DNA of 64,000 nt, from positions 1 to 64,000 of the forward strand of contig JAZRNN010000081.1 in NCBI GenBank assembly GCA_045648175.1, in the 5' to 3' direction. The position numbers and the translations under genes are program-made. Below are positions 1 to 7,185 of this stretch, in pieces. The stretch is from SIG440 sp045648175. GTDB lineage: Bacteria > Bacillota > Clostridia > Monoglobales > Monoglobaceae. The first letter of the stretch is position 1. Each line of letters begins with the position of its first letter. The notes below the pieces were generated by a model that did no database searches, was not told where the DNA came from, and worked only from the letters and a program-made list of their open reading frames with translations.

Positions 1-132
1 TTGTTTGACAGCGTAAGAGCCGACACCGACATATACCTAAACAGCGTTACAAGTAAGATGAAGCGTTTAGACAATCAGCAGATTGCCAAAGTTGAGAAGA
101 TTATAGACACCCTTTTAGCCGAGTTCTGCTAA
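1..132 (+). CDS. C-terminal end of a putative XRE-like regulator (partial)
   Basis: An open frame runs from the first base of the window to a TAA at 130-132, giving 43 residues. The end, with KRLDNQQIAKVEKIIDTLL, resembles the amphipathic tail that follows the helix-turn-helix in many small XRE regulators of Firmicutes mobile elements. The DNA-binding part lies outside the window, so this assignment rests on the tail alone. A strong intrinsic terminator follows within 12 bases, which supports a real gene end. Confidence 0.45.
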   Translation: MFDSVRADTDIYLNSVTSKMKRLDNQQIAKVEKIIDTLLAEFC

Positions 133-143
133 TATATAGAAAT

Positions 144-182
144 GACCTCTTTTGCCGAAAGCAAGAGAGGTCTTATTTTTTT
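144..182 (+). terminator. Intrinsic terminator
   Basis: A 12-bp stem (GACCTCTTTTGC against GCAAGAGAGGTC, one mismatch) with a five-base loop is followed by a run of mostly T. It ends the partial gene at the window start. Confidence 0.85.
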
Positions 183-199
183 AAAAGTTCTGTCTTTAA

Positions 200-253
200 T
201 TGACTTTTTATTCATCTTGTGTTATACTACAAGTATGTTTATATACTTGTAGT
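200..253 (+). promoter_or_regulatory. Promoter with overlapping 11-bp inverted-repeat operator
   Basis: TTGACT (200-205) and TATACT (223-228) are 17 bp apart. A perfect inverted repeat, ACTACAAGTAT (226-236) and ATACTTGTAGT (243-253) with a 6-base loop, begins inside the -10 box and covers the expected transcription start. A dimeric repressor bound there would block the promoter of the SLOG-like gene. The partial regulator just upstream is a candidate for that repressor, which is inference. Confidence 0.65.
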
Positions 254-280
254 ATAATTTGGTGGCTATGGGGCGAAGAT

Positions 281-751
281 ATGAAAAAGTTTTCAAGATG
301 TTGTTTCGCTGGACATAGTGATATTTACAGGACAGACGAAGCGAGAGAAAAAATTAAACAAATAGCAGAAGATTTAATTATAAATCACAATGTCAAGGAG
401 TTCTGGGTAGGTAATTACGGCAATTTTGACGGCTGTTCGGCTTGTGCCATAAGAGAACTAAAAGAAAAATACCCAGACATTACTCTTGAACTCGTGATAC
501 CTTACCTAACAAAAGGGCTTATTGACTACAAATGCTTATATGATAAGCGATACGACAATATTTTAGTTGCCGACATTCCAGAGAAAACGCCCAGACGATA
601 CCATATAACAAAATGTAATGAGTATATGGTTGATAACTCGGACTATATGATATGTTATATAAATCGGTCTTGGGGCGGGGCTATCACTACCTATAACTAC
701 GCAAAACGGAAAAAGAAACACATTTTCAATGTGGCAGAAGATGTAATTTGA
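281..751 (+). CDS. SLOG-like (YpsA/DUF1273-type) protein
   Basis: This 156-residue protein begins KKFSRCCFAGHSDIY, contains WVGNYGNFDG and ends near SWGGAITTYNYAKR. These fit the Rossmann-like SLOG fold, which binds nucleotide or nucleotide-derived ligands. Such proteins are common as single genes in clostridial mobile elements, with no settled role. An upstream in-frame ATG exists at 200, but it lies in the promoter. The ATG at 281 has a GGGGCG-type ribosome site and starts where the homologous fold starts. Expression is probably controlled by the palindrome at 226-253. Ligand and partner are unknown. Confidence 0.6.
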   Translation: MKKFSRCCFAGHSDIYRTDEAREKIKQIAEDLIINHNVKEFWVGNYGNFDGCSACAIRELKEKYPDITLELVIPYLTKGLIDYKCLYDKRYDNILVADIPEKTPRRYHITKCNEYMVDNSDYMICYINRSWGGAITTYNYAKRKKKHIFNVAEDVI

Positions 752-770
752 AACTATTTTTTGGGTTTTC

Positions 771-799
771 TTGCCTTTTTTTGCTTTTTGTGTTATAAT
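771..799 (+). promoter_or_regulatory. Promoter of the secreted nuclease gene
   Basis: TTGCCT (771-776) and TATAAT (794-799) are separated by 17 bp, ending 37 bp before the chosen ATG at 837. Confidence 0.6.
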
Positions 800-836
800 A
801 TAAAAGAATATTTTAATGATATAAGGAGTATTGTTT

Positions 837-2135
837 ATGAAGAAGTTCAACAAGATTTTATTTATCACAGTAATTATGATATGTAGTCTGTTCGTTTCCG
901 TTTCTGCTGAAGAGTATGTATCAGATGTTGTCGTTAGCCTACAAATAGATAACCCTATTATGAATGTTAATGGCGTACAGGCAGAAATTGACACAGGCAG
1001 AGGAACAAAGCCTGTCGTTACAAACGGCAGAACATTAGTTCCAATAAGGGCAATCATTGAGGCTTTCAATGGTGTTGTTGAATGGGAAGAAAGCACCCAA
1101 TCGGTAATACTCACAATGAATGATGATGTGATAAAACTTGTTATTAACAGTAATACTGCCTACCTTAACGGCAATAGTCAAACTCTTGATGTTGCTCCAA
1201 CAGTCATAAATGGGCGTACAATGTTGCCTATTAGATTTGTTGCGGAAGGCTTTAATTTAGGCGTTGCTTGGGAAGGCGATACACAAACAGTATCAATCAT
1301 AAGAAACTCATTTGATGAGGCAGAATATCAAGCTCTTGTAAATACATTGCCTAAATATTCTGGTCAAGCATATACACAAGTAAATAACAATAAACCTTTC
1401 TTCAAAAATTATGAAATTATAAACGGCTCTTTTGAATATTACGGCGACCTTGACGAACTTGGAAGATGTGATGTCGCTTTTGCTTCCATTTCAACAGACA
1501 TTATGCCTACCGAAGATAGAGGGAGCATTGGCTCAATAACACCGACAGGCTGGCAGAACGCTACTTATGATGTTGTTGAGGGTAAATATTTATATAACAG
1601 ATGTCATTTAATAGGTTATCAACTTACAGGCGAAAACGCTAACGAGAGAAACTTGATAACAGGAACAAGATATCTAAACATTGAGGGTATGCTTCCGTTT
1701 GAAAACCAAGTTGATGATTATATAGAAAAAACAGGAAATCAAGTTATGTATCGTGCTACGCCTGTATTTACTGGAAATAACCTTGTAGCAGACGGTGTTT
1801 TAATAGAAGCGTACTCTATTGAAGATAACGGACAGGGTATCTCATTCTGTGTTTATTGCTACAATGTTCAGCCGAACATAAAAATAGACTACCTTACAGG
1901 CTATAACAGTTTAGAAACAGAAAGCATAGTTATACCAACAGAACAGACGAAACCAACCGAAGAACAGAAACCAAGTGTAGAAACACCAGAAGCCACCACA
2001 AACGGAGTGTATCGTACTCCGTCAGGCAAAAAATATCATTTTGACGCTGAATGTGGCGGAAAAAACAGTTATGAAACGACATTAGAAGAAGCGAAATCAT
2101 CTGGTTTAACACCTTGCTCAAAATGTGCTAACTAA
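837..2135 (+). CDS. Secreted DNA/RNA non-specific endonuclease with copper-amine-oxidase-type stalk
   Basis: The start at 837 follows AAGGAG at 823-828 with good spacing; a TTG at 831 is too close to it. Residues 1-24 are a signal peptide. Residues about 35-160 hold two copies of the stalk motif NGRTLVPIRAI / NGRTMLPIRFV known as the copper amine oxidase N-terminal domain, which binds wall or protein rather than copper. Residues about 170-355 are a NucA/EndA-type nuclease: NRCHLIGYQL carries the catalytic His, followed by ENANERNLITGTRYLN. A Thr/Glu/Pro-rich linker leads to a C-terminal HFDAECGGK...CSKC motif that probably binds metal. The protein should act outside the cell or at its surface. 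Its place on an accessory element suggests DNA uptake, nutrient scavenging or competition; none is shown. Confidence 0.85.
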   Translation: MKKFNKILFITVIMICSLFVSVSAEEYVSDVVVSLQIDNPIMNVNGVQAEIDTGRGTKPVVTNGRTLVPIRAIIEAFNGVVEWEESTQSVILTMNDDVIKLVINSNTAYLNGNSQTLDVAPTVINGRTMLPIRFVAEGFNLGVAWEGDTQTVSIIRNSFDEAEYQALVNTLPKYSGQAYTQVNNNKPFFKNYEIINGSFEYYGDLDELGRCDVAFASISTDIMPTEDRGSIGSITPTGWQNATYDVVEGKYLYNRCHLIGYQLTGENANERNLITGTRYLNIEGMLPFENQVDDYIEKTGNQVMYRATPVFTGNNLVADGVLIEAYSIEDNGQGISFCVYCYNVQPNIKIDYLTGYNSLETESIVIPTEQTKPTEEQKPSVETPEATTNGVYRTPSGKKYHFDAECGGKNSYETTLEEAKSSGLTPCSKCAN

Positions 2136-2144
2136 AACGAAACA

Positions 2145-2166
2145 AGCCCCAGCGGTCGCTGGGGCT
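2145..2166. terminator. Bidirectional terminator hairpin between convergent genes
   Basis: AGCCCCAGCG and CGCTGGGGCT form a 10-bp GC-rich stem with a 2-base loop. The T-rich side is on the minus strand, serving the minus operon that ends at 2173; it also lies 10 bases after the nuclease stop. Confidence 0.75.
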
Positions 2167-2172
2167 TTACTA

Positions 2173-2343
2173 TTAGAATAAATCTTCTAATTCAAACTCT
2201 ATCGGCTCTTTTGCCTTTGGTGGCTCGGTGTCAATCTCGCCGTTTTGTATGGCTTCATCTATTGTGTCAGCCCATTCGTCAAAGTTAAAATCTTGATATA
2301 TTTGATGTAAGAACTCGTCTTCATCTGGTGTTAAGTCTTTCAT
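2173..2343 (-). CDS. Small acidic protein of the element (56 aa)
   Basis: An ATG at 2343 preceded by GGGGGG reads 56 codons to a TAA at 2173. The product is strongly acidic (starts MKDLTPDEDEFLHQIYQDF, ends EPIEFELEDLF) and lies 14 bases downstream of the 279-residue gene, so the two are probably one transcript. I recognise no family. The acidity and position would fit an accessory or DNA-mimic-like peptide, but that is speculation. Confidence 0.55.
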   Translation of the reverse strand: MKDLTPDEDEFLHQIYQDFNFDEWADTIDEAIQNGEIDTEPPKAKEPIEFELEDLF

Positions 2344-2357
2344 TTGTGATACCCCCC

Positions 2358-3197
2358 TTAATTTAAGATATTTGCGTAAGGTGTTTTGCTTTTGTTCGTA
2401 TAAACATTGAAAATAACCTTTCCTTGTAGTGTTTCAAGGTCATAACAGCCCATATCTTGAAAGTGCTTGTCCAATAATTCGTTATAGGTCAGTTCATTGA
2501 ACATAGTCATATCGCCGAACTCGTGTATTGTAATGGTCGGCATTACCTCAACGCCAGCGACATAATCAGTAAATAGGCTTGTTATCTCTCGGTAAGCGTA
2601 AGCGATACGCCCAGCCATTTTACTTGGCTTCTCTATATTGATGTTATATATTGATATGTACGGCTTAATTGTTCTGCCTTGTACCCTTACGCAATCAATA
2701 AATATGTTCTGTGCTTTCAACTTATAAAGCACCGAAACGCTGTCGGCGTTCGTTAAGTTTTCAATTAGTATGCCGTACTTGGTGTTAAGTGCTGTATCGT
2801 ATCGCTCTAACAACTCTTTATTGATGTTGGCTGATTGGTTGTTGCCGTTGCTTCCGTACTTTCTTATCTCGGCAAAAGTCTTACAGCCAGCCGTTTTGTA
2901 TTGTTCCAGCCTTAAAGCTGAGCGTATCAGCATATCTCGTGTAATTTTTCGGACATTATGGCTTGATAACTCATTTGAATATTGTAATTGATATACAACC
3001 ATACCGCCCATATAAAAACGCTTTAATAAGCCCACCTCTACCATAAGACCGAAAGTATCTCCACAATGGCTCATAAAGTGGTTAGCGAACTTTAATTGTA
3101 TAACGCCCCCTAACTGATTTTTAAGGACATAGAAAAAGTCCTCATAGTCCTTTGCCATTTGTGAGCGTGTTGCTCGTTCCATATAATCGTAAATCAT
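2358..3197 (-). CDS. Conserved mobile-element protein of unknown function (279 aa)
   Basis: The ATG at 3197 follows AGGGGG. The protein is soluble, with no signal peptide or membrane segment. Its N-terminal part (MERATRSQMAKDYEDFFYVLK) could be a helical DNA-binding region, and the C-terminal half is mixed alpha/beta with hydrophobic strands. It lies 11 bases after the winged-helix gene and shares its transcript. The pair resembles a two-gene module seen in clostridial integrative elements, possibly for replication or transfer control. I do not recognise a named domain. Confidence 0.45.
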   Translation of the reverse strand: MIYDYMERATRSQMAKDYEDFFYVLKNQLGGVIQLKFANHFMSHCGDTFGLMVEVGLLKRFYMGGMVVYQLQYSNELSSHNVRKITRDMLIRSALRLEQYKTAGCKTFAEIRKYGSNGNNQSANINKELLERYDTALNTKYGILIENLTNADSVSVLYKLKAQNIFIDCVRVQGRTIKPYISIYNINIEKPSKMAGRIAYAYREITSLFTDYVAGVEVMPTITIHEFGDMTMFNELTYNELLDKHFQDMGCYDLETLQGKVIFNVYTNKSKTPYANILN

Positions 3198-3208
3198 TTT
3201 ATTACCCC

Positions 3209-3784
3209 CTATGTGTGAAAATAATGTACCCCTGTTCCTAAAACTGTCGCAAAGTTTTCCTTACTTTCAATGGCTATGCTATTATAATGCTCGGATATAA
3301 CCTCTACTAACACCAATTCGCCACCAACCACAACCCCACCATCAACAGCCGAAGCGTTTTCTCGGCTTAATTCTTCCCAGCGGTCATAGTCGTTTTGTCT
3401 TATTTCGTCCAGCCTGTCCTGATACATACCCCATAAATCACGCTCGGAGTACCAGCCAGCCTGTAAGTTATCTGGCAAACTTGCGATTTGCTGGGCGAGT
3501 AGGCAATTATGCTCGGAACTGTTGGCGTTAAGGTACGGCTTGTGTCCAGCGAAGCCGTCAAGTTTTCCTATAAAGGCTCTGCCCTTGTCCGTACATTTAT
3601 AGACAGCCTCGCCTGTTCCTATGCTCACGCACTTTTCAACAAGTCCTTGTTTCTCATAGGAACGCAGACGGCTGTCGCTCGCTCTCATTAGAGAGCGTGG
3701 CACGTGGTGGGCGTAAAACAATAAACGGAATGATTGTATATCTCGGTTATTGATTGCGTTAATGTATTGAGATTTTCTTGACAT
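3209..3784 (-). CDS. Winged-helix, replication-relaxation-like mobile-element protein
   Basis: The frame is open up to 3961, but the ATG at 3784 has an AGGTGG site and begins MSRKSQYINAINNRD, so I use it (191 residues). Residues about 10-75 read as a winged helix (QSFRLLFYAHHVPRSLM ... RLRSYEKQGLVEK ... YKCTDKGRAFI). The C-terminal half has EHNCLLAQQIASL and DGGVVVGGELVLVEV, the His-then-acidic-strand pattern of replication-relaxation proteins of plasmids and integrative elements. That family is thought to act in plasmid replication or conjugation. The last residues are hydrophobic and the end may be short for the family. Confidence 0.4.
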   Translation of the reverse strand: MSRKSQYINAINNRDIQSFRLLFYAHHVPRSLMRASDSRLRSYEKQGLVEKCVSIGTGEAVYKCTDKGRAFIGKLDGFAGHKPYLNANSSEHNCLLAQQIASLPDNLQAGWYSERDLWGMYQDRLDEIRQNDYDRWEELSRENASAVDGGVVVGGELVLVEVISEHYNSIAIESKENFATVLGTGVHYFHT

Positions 3785-4083
3785 AAGCCCACCACCTTTA
3801 ATGGAAGCATACGCAAGTATGCTTTCCTTTTCCCCTGTGGAACAGCCGAACACCGACAAGGGAATTAAACATTTCAATAAAAATGTGTCAGTATTGCTGT
3901 AATTCCCGAAGCCCGTACCAAACGCTACAAGCGTTATGGTATCGGTGTGAGGCTGTTTCACTTTATTATGTTTTTATATAATACAAAAACACCTTACTCA
4001 ATATAACTTTTAAGTGTTTGAGTGCGGCGTTTATAAGGTATTATATATTCCAGACGAGAAAGGCTGTTAATTTTGGCGATTGA
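3785..4083. other. Intergenic spacer with a hairpin at 3803-3827
   Basis: This spacer separates the minus operon from the plus-strand orphan gene. It contains an imperfect palindrome, GGAAGCATAC-GCAA-GTATGCTTTCC, 20-40 bases upstream of the winged-helix start. That is a plausible operator or leader hairpin for the minus operon. The minus frame stays open upstream of 3784, but without a ribosome site. No other feature is evident. Confidence 0.4.
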
Positions 4084-4112
4084 TTGATTTTTTATTACAG
4101 ATATGGTATAAT
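4084..4112 (+). promoter_or_regulatory. Strong extended -10 promoter of the orphan gene
   Basis: TTGATT (4084-4089), a 17-bp spacer and TATAAT (4107-4112), preceded by TGG (extended -10). It lies 21 bp before the GTG start at 4134. Confidence 0.75.
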
Positions 4113-4133
4113 TTATTATAGCGAGGTGGTAGC

Positions 4134-5129
4134 GTGAATAACTATTCATTTGATTTTTATGATATGGACATAAAGAGAATGAGTTATCTTGATATTAGAA
4201 AATGGCTTATTGAACGCCGAAACAAGATAGACCGTTCCCAATATGGCGAAAGAGAATATTTACAAAAAGTAAAAGACTATACTGATGAATGGTATAGACA
4301 CTATAAAAATAACAAGGGCTTTTACAATTCACATAAGTTTAGAAAGGCTTTGCTGTCTATGGCGTTAAAACCACTAACAATTAAGACGATAATAAACAGA
4401 AAGACAGTTCATCTTGGCGATATGATGTCTTTTATGAAAGAAAACCAGCATAACCCATTTGCTAAAAGCCTTGAACAAACAGCAGATTTAGAATTAAAGG
4501 AAGCGACCAGAATATATTGGGACAAAATAAATGAGTGCCTTGCTTTTAAGAATAAATCAAGATTTAAGACCTTGCTTGACGAACTAATAAAAGAACGACT
4601 AATTTGTACTGTTGAATATCAAGTAAAAGTATATAAAGGGAAATCGCATACAACCTTTGCTAATTATGAAGAGTTTAAAGCCGAGATTGAAAATCTTGAC
4701 AACTACAAAAGCCAACTCTTTGATATTAACTTATCTAACAAAAACGAAACAGATTATATAGGTTATCAAGACTTGTTAAAAGAGTATTGTATAACCAGAG
4801 GAGCGTACAGCGGAATTATTGATGAAAGACAGTTCTGTGAAAAAGAGTTTAAGAAAAAGAACTTTATCAATTTAGGCTTTATGTTGTCTTTGCCTTTTAA
4901 TTTGCTTAATGCTTTACTTGCGTATTATGGACTATCTCTTTCGGGCAGTATTAGAAAGTTTGATGAAATAGTTGAAAGGGCTTTTAAGATTGGCTTCGGA
5001 AGAAATCTAGCGATAGACCTAATTGATTATTATAATTTTGAATTGCTTGACGAATACGGCGTAAATGAAAAAGACGGCAAAAACAATTATGCGGAAGTTC
5101 CAACGCTTAACTCTATGCGTGGTGATTAA
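4134..5129 (+). CDS. Orphan 331-aa protein of the element, function unknown
   Basis: GTG start after GAGGTGG, own promoter and own terminator, so it is a single-gene unit. The protein is soluble, charged and mostly helical. Residues about 1-60 are rich in Tyr, Arg and Lys; the middle has long Glu/Lys-rich stretches. Residues about 250-315 contain NLGFMLSLPFNLLNALLAYYG followed by IRKFDEIVERAFKIGFGRN, a two-helix pattern also seen at the ends of some phage and element proteins, without known function. I recognise no catalytic motif. Position at the element edge, beside the putative attachment site, fits cargo. Confidence 0.55.
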   Translation: MNNYSFDFYDMDIKRMSYLDIRKWLIERRNKIDRSQYGEREYLQKVKDYTDEWYRHYKNNKGFYNSHKFRKALLSMALKPLTIKTIINRKTVHLGDMMSFMKENQHNPFAKSLEQTADLELKEATRIYWDKINECLAFKNKSRFKTLLDELIKERLICTVEYQVKVYKGKSHTTFANYEEFKAEIENLDNYKSQLFDINLSNKNETDYIGYQDLLKEYCITRGAYSGIIDERQFCEKEFKKKNFINLGFMLSLPFNLLNALLAYYGLSLSGSIRKFDEIVERAFKIGFGRNLAIDLIDYYNFELLDEYGVNEKDGKNNYAEVPTLNSMRGD

Positions 5130-5136
5130 CAAAACA

Positions 5137-5168
5137 AAAGCGTGCTAAAAATAACACGCTTTGAGTTT
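5137..5168 (+). terminator. Terminator of the orphan gene
   Basis: AAAGCGTG and CACGCTTT form a stem around a 10-base A-rich loop, starting 9 bases after the stop codon and followed by a short T-rich stretch. Confidence 0.65.
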
Positions 5169-5277
5169 TAGTAATATTTACGATGTATTTTTAAGTTTTC
5201 TCTTGTGATAGGGAAAACAAGATATGAAAAAATGCGGTATTTATTATTGGCGAAAATTGTGTTTTCCGTTTGGGTTA

Positions 5278-5317
5278 CCCCTTCTCCGCCAAAAAAGTCG
5301 CATTTGCGGCTTTTTTG
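5278..5317. other. tRNA-Ser 3'-end-like sequence and terminator (putative att site)
   Basis: CCCCTTCTCCGCCA at 5278-5291 matches the acceptor strand, discriminator and CCA of a typical tRNA-Ser. A 12-bp terminator stem with a 2-base loop follows at once (5291-5317). No D, anticodon or T arm precedes it, so it is not a functional tRNA. I read it as the displaced 3' end left by an integrated element. The spacer 5170-5277 shows nothing else. Confidence 0.45.
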
Positions 5318-5363
5318 TTTTATTTTGCTTCGAACCCGAACGACGCATATCCATTGATTAGAA

Positions 5364-5394
5364 AAAACACAATGACTTTTGCCACTGTGTTTTC
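5364..5394 (-). terminator. Terminator after the polygalacturonase remnant
   Basis: On the minus strand AAAACACA and TGTGTTTT pair around a 14-base loop and run into TTTTC. It lies just downstream of the remnant that ends at 5415. Confidence 0.5.
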
Positions 5395-5414
5395 ACTTTG
5401 CATTTAAAAAGCTT

Positions 5415-5924
5415 TTATAATTCACGCATATCATTTATTATTTTAGCACCGTCAAAAGGCTCGATGTTTTCAAAAATAACATTCTTCATCTTTCCACCTA
5501 AAACGATTGCCCTGAATTTTGCTCTTGTACTAACATTTTTGATTGTTATATTATAGGTTTCGTCCTCTGTTGCATGTCGTGAACCGTAAAGTCTGGTTGT
5601 ATCGCCAACTTTTACTCCGCATCCCCCTCTGTCAAGGCACTCACACTCTTTGGACATATCATATACTCCGTCAACGAAAATATCGTGAAGGGGCACACCG
5701 CCCTGACTCAAAAGACGCACCATTGAACAAAATGCCGCAGACTTTATATTTTTTATTTCAACATTGCAGATATCTATAGGCTTACCTTCTGTTTTAAAAG
5801 CATACTCACTGCCCTTTAGCAAACCCGTAAGAGCCACAGTGTCATCGCCTGTAAAACCAGTAACATTTTCAATCTTTATCTGGTGACAGCCCAAACGGAT
5901 ATCTATTCCGTCCGCATTTTTCAC
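5415..5924 (-). pseudogene. C-terminal remnant of a GH28/polygalacturonase-like gene
   Basis: The 169-residue frame starts in mid-domain with KNADGIDIRLGCHQIKIENV and TGFTGDDTVALTGL. These are the Asp-bearing parallel beta-helix motifs (DGIDI, then DD) of GH28 pectinases. The rest is beta-helix repeats of the kind NITIKNVSTRAKF. The usual N-terminal half of about 200-250 residues is missing. A stop lies just upstream in frame, and a LacI remnant on the opposite strand abuts it. It is a truncated, probably silent gene. Confidence 0.75.
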
Positions 5925-5928
5925 GAGA

Positions 5929-6364
5929 ACCTCTTACAACAGATTATCTTAATCGCCTGAAAAATATTATAAAAAAATATGATATAGAAATACAAGATGA
6001 GTATATTATTACTACAACAAATACTCGCTTTGAGGTTATCGGACATGAGGCAATGAACACTCTTCTCGCTTTGTAAAATCCTCCTACCGCTGTCATTACA
6101 GCATATGATTACATCGCCTTTGGCGCAATGAAATCTATTCGCGAGCACGGATTAAGCATACCGAAAGATATTTCTGTAATAGGGAGAGATGACGTTAAGG
6201 AATGCGATTATCTTGATATTCCACTCACAACCATTACTCCGTATTCAAAAGATTTATGCGAAATCATTACTGAAGAACTTTTTGACAAAATAGAAAACAA
6301 AAAAGCATTCAAAGTTTCAACTCAGCTTTTAAAACGCTCTTCCGTAGGCAAATCACCAAAATAA
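5929..6364 (+). pseudogene. LacI-family regulator remnant with internal stop
   Basis: The frame reads EPLTTDYLNRLKNIIKKYDI ... FEVIGHEAMNTLLAL, then TAA (6074-6076), then NPPTAVITAYDYIAFGAMKS ... PKDISVIGRDD ... PLTTI. This is the ligand-binding domain of a LacI/GalR regulator from mid-protein to the C-terminus. The N-terminal helix-turn-helix and first half are lost, and one codon has become a stop. It was probably the sugar-responsive regulator of nearby carbohydrate genes that have also decayed. Confidence 0.8.
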
Positions 6365-6404
6365 AAACAAACTCACTGTATTTTTTACGGTGAGTTTGTT
6401 TTTT
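6365..6404 (+). terminator. Terminator of the LacI remnant
   Basis: A 15-bp stem with one mismatch (AAACAAACTCACTGT against ACGGTGAGTTTGTTT) ends in six T. It immediately follows the LacI stop, so the terminator outlived the gene. Confidence 0.8.
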
Positions 6405-6412
6405 ATTAAGTT

Positions 6413-6540
6413 TTAGTCGTTTTCTACCGGTTTAAATTCGCAAGGCTCTAACGTTATATTCTTCTTGTGTGTGCCATAGTCGATAACAACCTCTGCCTTG
6501 TGGTCAAAATCTGTGTTAAGAAGGTAAACCTTATTCAAAA
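6413..6540 (-). pseudogene. C-terminal fragment of an unidentified gene
   Basis: On the minus strand about 40 codons stay open to a TAA at 6413. The protein reads VYLLNTDFDHKAEVVIDYG and ends near EFKPVEND. This looks like the last beta-sandwich strands of a secreted or carbohydrate-active enzyme. There is no start codon with a ribosome site, and an in-frame stop lies just upstream, so it is a fragment. The exact family cannot be told. Confidence 0.4.
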
Positions 6541-6613
6541 CGGAGTGTGGAGTACATAAATTCAGGAACTATACTCTTGCAGAACTTCCTTCCGTCATCA
6601 CGGCAAACGGGAT

Positions 6614-7183
6614 TTATTTTAAATTATATCCCAAATCAAATGCCCTAAGGTTAACCTCAAGGAACTTTTCGGGAACAGTTGTCTTTATTGTTTCTACCCA
6701 GTTTTCATAGGGTATGTCTGTTGTTTTTGCCATAACGCCAATGAGAACGACATTTACAGCCTTAATATTTCCTGCTTCCTTCGCAAGAGCCAATGCATCA
6801 ACAATAGTTGTATCACATACTGCAGCAATCTTTTCAGCAATATTTTCGGGATATACAGCCGCACCTGTTATAACAGGCATAGGGTCAATCTGCTGATTAT
6901 TAATGATAATCTTGCCGCCTTCTTTTAAATAAGGAAGAGCACGGTATGCCTCAAGAAGTTCAAATGCTAAGATTACATCAGCCTCGCCACGGTCAACAAT
7001 GGGAGAATATACTTTGTCTCCGTATTTTACATATGTTACAACGCTACCGCCGCGCTGGCTCATACCGTGAACCTCGGAAACTTTTACGTCATAACCTTCG
7101 TTTATAACTGTGTTTCCCAGAATTCTGCTGGCAAGGAGAGTACCCTGACCGCCAACGCCAACAATCATTATATTTTTAGTCAT
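6614..7183 (-). CDS. iorB: Indolepyruvate:ferredoxin oxidoreductase, beta subunit
   Basis: The 189-residue protein is a 2-oxoacid:acceptor oxidoreductase gamma-type domain: NIMIVGVGGQGTLLASRIL at the N-terminus and SEVHGMSQRGGSV near residue 40 are family signatures. With IorA it decarboxylates arylpyruvates from Trp, Phe and Tyr to aryl-acetyl-CoA, passing electrons to ferredoxin. The ATG at 7183 is separated from the iorA stop by 2 bases, so the two are co-transcribed and probably translationally coupled. Length is normal. Confidence 0.93.
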   Translation of the reverse strand: MTKNIMIVGVGGQGTLLASRILGNTVINEGYDVKVSEVHGMSQRGGSVVTYVKYGDKVYSPIVDRGEADVILAFELLEAYRALPYLKEGGKIIINNQQIDPMPVITGAAVYPENIAEKIAAVCDTTIVDALALAKEAGNIKAVNVVLIGVMAKTTDIPYENWVETIKTTVPEKFLEVNLRAFDLGYNLK

Positions 7184-7185
7184 GG

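Larger units (their letters stand above)
1..5291. mobile_element. Right part of a putative integrative element
   Basis: This stretch holds only accessory genes: a regulator tail, a SLOG-like protein, a secreted nuclease, a winged-helix protein with its partner, a small acidic ORF and an orphan protein. It ends at 5278-5291, where CCCCTTCTCCGCCA matches the 3' end expected of a bacterial tRNA-Ser (acceptor strand, discriminator G, CCA) and is followed directly by a strong terminator. Tyrosine-recombinase elements that enter tRNA genes leave such a displaced 3' end at the far boundary. No integrase, relaxase or coupling protein lies in the window, so the element type and the left end are unknown. 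This is inference from gene content and one short match. Confidence 0.45.

Noticed and set aside
563..1114. Long minus-strand frame of 183 codons
   Set aside because: It runs across the ends of two well-supported plus-strand genes and lacks a ribosome site; its protein has no sensible domain.
4134..5129. Transposase or relaxase
   Set aside because: No DDE, HUH or tyrosine-recombinase motif can be seen.
5278..5291. Functional tRNA-Ser
   Set aside because: Only the last 14 bases match; there is no anticodon arm, D arm or T loop upstream.
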